Positions 63,470 to 64,000 of a stretch of 64,000 bases of DNA are shown one piece after another. This DNA is from Caenispirillum salinarum AK4 (GTDB lineage Bacteria; Pseudomonadota; Alphaproteobacteria; Rhodospirillales; Rhodospirillaceae): the NCBI RefSeq assembly GCF_000315795.1, contig NZ_ANHY01000005.1, forward strand, positions 1 through 64,000. Reading direction: 5' to 3'. The position numbers and the translations under genes are program-made. Under the pieces are notes generated by a model. That model made no database searches, had not been told where the DNA came from, and saw nothing but the letters and a program-made list of their open reading frames with translations. How positions within the stretch are numbered: the first letter of the stretch is position 1; every line of letters begins with the position of its first letter.

Positions 63470-64000
63470 TCAGCCGAAGCGGCCGGTGATGTAGCCCTGC
63501 GTGAGGCGGTGCTGCGGGTTGGTGAAGATCTGCTCGGTGTCGCCGCACTCCACCAGGTTGCCCAGGTGGAAGAAGGCCGTGCGCTGCGAGACGCGGGCGG
63601 CCTGCTGCATGGAGTGGGTGACGATGACGATGGTGTAGTTCTCGCGCAGCTCGTCGATCAGCTCCTCGATCTTGGCCGTCGCGATGGGGTCGAGCGCCGA
63701 ACAGGGCTCGTCCATCAGGATGACCTCGGGGCTGACGGCGATGGCGCGCGCGATGCACAGACGCTGCTGCTGGCCGCCGGACAGGCCGGTGCCGGGCTGG
63801 TCGAGGTAGTCCTTGACCTCGTTCAGCAGGCCGGCGCGGTCCAGCGACGACATGACGATGTCCTCGATCTCGTCCTTGCCGCGGGCGATGCCGTGGATGC
63901 GCGGGCCATAGGCGACGTTCTCGAAGATGGACTTCGGGAAGGGGTTGGGCTTCTGGAACACCATGCCGACGCGGGCACGCAACTGCACGACGTCCACGCG
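63470..64000 (-). CDS. pstB: Phosphate ABC transporter ATP-binding protein PstB, N-terminus cut by the window edge
   Basis: The C-terminal 176 residues are present: Q-loop [20 protein letters not shown], signature [14 protein letters not shown], Walker [26 protein letters not shown]-loop [19 protein letters not shown] and the end [14 protein letters not shown]. PstB-typical PNPFPKSI identifies the subunit. Walker A and the start lie beyond base 64000. It powers high-affinity phosphate import. Confidence 0.95.
   Translation of the reverse strand, partial: RVDVVQLRARVGMVFQKPNPFPKSIFENVAYGPRIHGIARGKDEIEDIVMSSLDRAGLLNEVKDYLDQPGTGLSGGQQQRLCIARAIAVSPEVILMDEPCSALDPIATAKIEELIDELRENYTIVIVTHSMQQAARVSQRTAFFHLGNLVECGDTEQIFTNPQHRLTQGYITGRFG

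Overview
The window is GC-rich chromosomal DNA from an alphaproteobacterium, most likely Rhodospirillales-like. This rests on a CtrA master regulator with a CtrA-box-like site and GANTC sites in its promoter, a ChpT phosphotransferase, a DUF3553 protein, alphaproteobacterial tRNA-Asp and tRNA-Ile sequences, and a complete leucine-degradation (liu) cluster. No rRNA, CRISPR array or intact insertion sequence was found. Almost all of the DNA is accounted for by about 61 protein genes, two tRNAs and two decayed genes.

Region by region. 1-6.8 kb: end of a tRNA-Asp gene, small membrane proteins, a three-PAS membrane histidine kinase with a degenerate receiver, an SDR enzyme and a secreted alpha/beta hydrolase. 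6.9-11.7 kb: a TetR-adaptor-RND efflux operon. 11.8-13.3 kb: an unlisted 30-residue membrane protein divergent from two exported sulfur-handling proteins (DsrE-like and rhodanese), then tRNA-Ile(CAT). 13.4-18.9 kb: a flavin disulfide reductase, TspO, fliJ-fliI divergent from ctrA, and a fasciclin protein. 19.0-19.7 kb: a broken MNT-HEPN toxin-antitoxin pair. 19.8-26.3 kb: a chemotaxis block transcribed chpT-cheA-cheY-cheB-cheR, whose CheA carries two CheW domains and a receiver. 26.4-35.3 kb: housekeeping and transport genes, including nadK, an AbrB-type membrane protein, a HAD hydrolase, an ABC-2 exporter, a VTT-domain protein, an AcuI-like reductase and an M48-like protein that has lost its zinc site. 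35.4-43.2 kb: dihydroorotase, asparagine synthetase, two glycosyltransferases, a YgfZ-like protein, a lipoprotein and a pirin.

43.2-45.1 kb holds two sister receiver proteins and an HPt protein. One receiver ends in a copy of the CheY-binding peptide normally found at the start of FliM, which is the most intriguing feature here. 45.2-59.7 kb is a long minus-strand leucine/isovalerate catabolic cluster (isovaleryl-CoA dehydrogenase, thiolase, SDR, carbonic anhydrase, acyl-CoA dehydrogenase, HCCA-isomerase-like protein, rhodanese, both methylcrotonyl-CoA carboxylase subunits, methylglutaconyl-CoA hydratase, HMG-CoA lyase). It is headed by a perfect 18-bp palindrome and interrupted by a FitA/VapC-type toxin-antitoxin pair. 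59.9-61.4 kb encodes a 485-residue protein I do not recognise, followed by an intergenic stretch with palindromic repeats. The window ends in phoB-phoU-pstB, the last cut by the window edge.

Functional themes: cell-cycle and flagellar control (ctrA, chpT, fliI/J), chemotaxis, branched-chain amino-acid catabolism, phosphate signalling, and efflux. I found no complete new defence or mobile system. The strongest leads are the FliM-mimic receiver, the inactive-looking M48 homologue, the degenerate receiver kinase, the tiny membrane protein next to the sulfur genes, and the unknown 485-residue protein.
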